A stretch of DNA of 45,810 bases from Dehalococcoidia bacterium. GTDB taxonomy: Bacteria > Chloroflexota > Dehalococcoidia > SZUA-161. Location of the stretch: NCBI GenBank assembly GCA_014874385.1, contig JACWAE010000066.1:1-45810 (forward strand), given 5' to 3'. Positions 45,280 to 45,810 of the stretch are shown here, piece by piece (the stretch's first letter is position 1; the number at the start of each line of letters is the position of its first letter). The translations under genes and the position numbers were made by a program. Under the pieces are notes generated by a model that ran no database searches, was not told the origin of the DNA, and was given only the letters and a program-made list of their open reading frames with translations.

Positions 45280-45561
45280 ATGTGGGCAATAATAGAGGGC
45301 ATAAATCGAATAGACCTTTATCACCGGGATTGGCGTCCAACAAAAGCTAGGAAAGAGCATGAGTGTGTAAGAGGTTGCAAGATTGGGGATGGAAACATAT
45401 ATTTCCAAGGGGAAATAGGGCCTGGATGGGACGCTTATTTGAAAATTTGCGCAGGTTGCATGGCAATGATCCTTTACTATAAGGAAGTCTACAAGATGTC
45501 CCCTTATATGTATACCCATTGGGATATTGCTAATAATAAACCCGTTCTAGAGAAGGAATAG
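45280..45561 (+). CDS. small Cys-containing hypothetical protein
   Basis: Not recognised. The preferred ATG at 45280 gives 93 residues; a longer frame from 45193 adds residues of low complexity with no good ribosome site. It has HECVRGCKIGDGNIYF and ICAGC, which could together bind one zinc ion, and a Tyr/Met-rich end (YYKEVYKMSPYMYTHWD). No signal peptide or membrane helix. The pattern resembles small zinc-ribbon proteins of phages and mobile regions, but no function can be assigned. Confidence 0.6.
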   Translation: MWAIIEGINRIDLYHRDWRPTKARKEHECVRGCKIGDGNIYFQGEIGPGWDAYLKICAGCMAMILYYKEVYKMSPYMYTHWDIANNKPVLEKE

Positions 45562-45579
45562 AAGGTTAGAAGTGGGCTC

Positions 45580-45660
45580 CCGTTCGCCCTGAGCTTGTCG
45601 AAGGGCGGCCAGTACCTTGACGAAGGGCCGTTCCTGGTTCGACAGGCTCACCACGAACGG
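45580..45660. repeat. dyad repeat of the GAGCTTGTCGAA type
   Basis: An imperfect inverted repeat with arms 45580-45602 and 45637-45660. The outer CCGTTCG and inner TGTCGAA blocks match. A related short copy (TTGACGAAGGGC) lies in the middle (45618-45629). The sequence resembles a dispersed intergenic repeat common in many environmental bacterial genomes. It lies just before the alcohol dehydrogenase start. Confidence 0.7.
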
Positions 45661-45674
45661 CACACAATATTCAA

Positions 45675-45810
45675 ATGAAAGCGATGCTTCTGAAGGAACC
45701 CTGTCCAATTGTAGAAAAGCCTCTAGTGATGGCAGAGGTTGCAAAACCGACGCCGGGGGCCAAAGAAGTCTGTCTTAAAGTCTTGACCTGCGGCATCTGC
45801 CATACTGACC
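45675..45810 (+). CDS. zinc-dependent alcohol dehydrogenase, 3' partial
   Basis: The first 45 codons before the window ends. The opening MKAMLLKEPCPIVEKPLV and the catalytic-zinc motif TCGICHTD identify a medium-chain zinc alcohol dehydrogenase, in which the Cys of CGICHTD is a catalytic zinc ligand. No clear ribosome binding site before the ATG; the dyad repeat is directly upstream. Substrate cannot be judged from this fragment. Confidence 0.88.
   Translation, partial: MKAMLLKEPCPIVEKPLVMAEVAKPTPGAKEVCLKVLTCGICHTD

Noticed and set aside
45547..45744. A 65-residue minus-strand open frame
   Set aside because: It is read through the dyad repeat and the start of the alcohol dehydrogenase, and resembles the spurious proteins often predicted from this repeat.
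1..45810. tRNA, rRNA, CRISPR arrays, insertion sequences or phage genes
   Set aside because: I looked through the gaps between genes and saw no cloverleaf, no regularly spaced repeats and no transposase or phage protein; the gaps are mostly under 200 bases.

Overview
The window reads as part of an uncultured anaerobic member of the Chloroflexota, most likely class Dehalococcoidia. This is inferred from gene content: a complex I operon without the NuoEFG module, several radical SAM and B12-radical SAM proteins, PAC2 proteins, a GuaB3-type enzyme, a membrane pyrophosphatase and a single RND pump with no periplasmic partner. No 16S rRNA is present to confirm it. Nearly every base is coding. I see no rRNA, tRNA, CRISPR array or insertion sequence, and no gene-free stretch longer than about 250 bases.

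Layout. 3-2558 (+): end of a redox operon (NuoF-like flavoprotein cut by the window edge, HoxU-like iron-sulfur protein, small ferredoxin, small hypothetical). 2620-4581 (-): acetyl-CoA synthetase. 4826-9070 (-): ffh, a radical SAM gene and two PAC2 genes in tandem. 9207-10202 (+): lipoprotein. 10226-12671 (-): ychF and, upstream of it, a B12-radical SAM gene broken by an out-of-frame internal deletion. 12863-13861 (+): holA. 13991-26164 (+): the respiratory operon nuoABCDHIJKLMN, with three extra genes embedded: a 59-residue SH3-like protein between nuoB and nuoC, a B12-radical SAM protein between nuoC and nuoD, and a DUF2007-like protein between nuoK and nuoL. 26256-26726 (+): ybeY.

26745-27502 (-) is a small accessory islet: a coupled DUF4258/DUF2283 pair and the frameshifted remains of what looks like a type ISP restriction-modification enzyme. 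27683-32582 (+) is a DNA-repair and replication run (dnaX, ybaB, recR, recO) with a tetraether-synthase-like radical SAM gene inside it. 32604-39218 (-): rsmI, metG, an RND transporter and a polyprenyl diphosphate synthase. 39363-42892 (+): guaB3 and hppA. 42998-43627 (-): MBL-fold hydrolase. 43794-45164 (+): glyS. The right end holds a small Cys-containing hypothetical, a dyad repeat, and the start of a zinc alcohol dehydrogenase.

The strongest candidate for something undescribed is the complex I operon. It has no NADH-oxidising subunits, but it encodes a tiny SH3-like protein whose sequence pattern resembles NdhS, the ferredoxin-docking subunit of photosynthetic NDH-1. That suggests a bacterial ferredoxin-dependent complex I. 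The embedded B12-radical SAM gene, translationally coupled to nuoD, is a second unexplained member of the operon.
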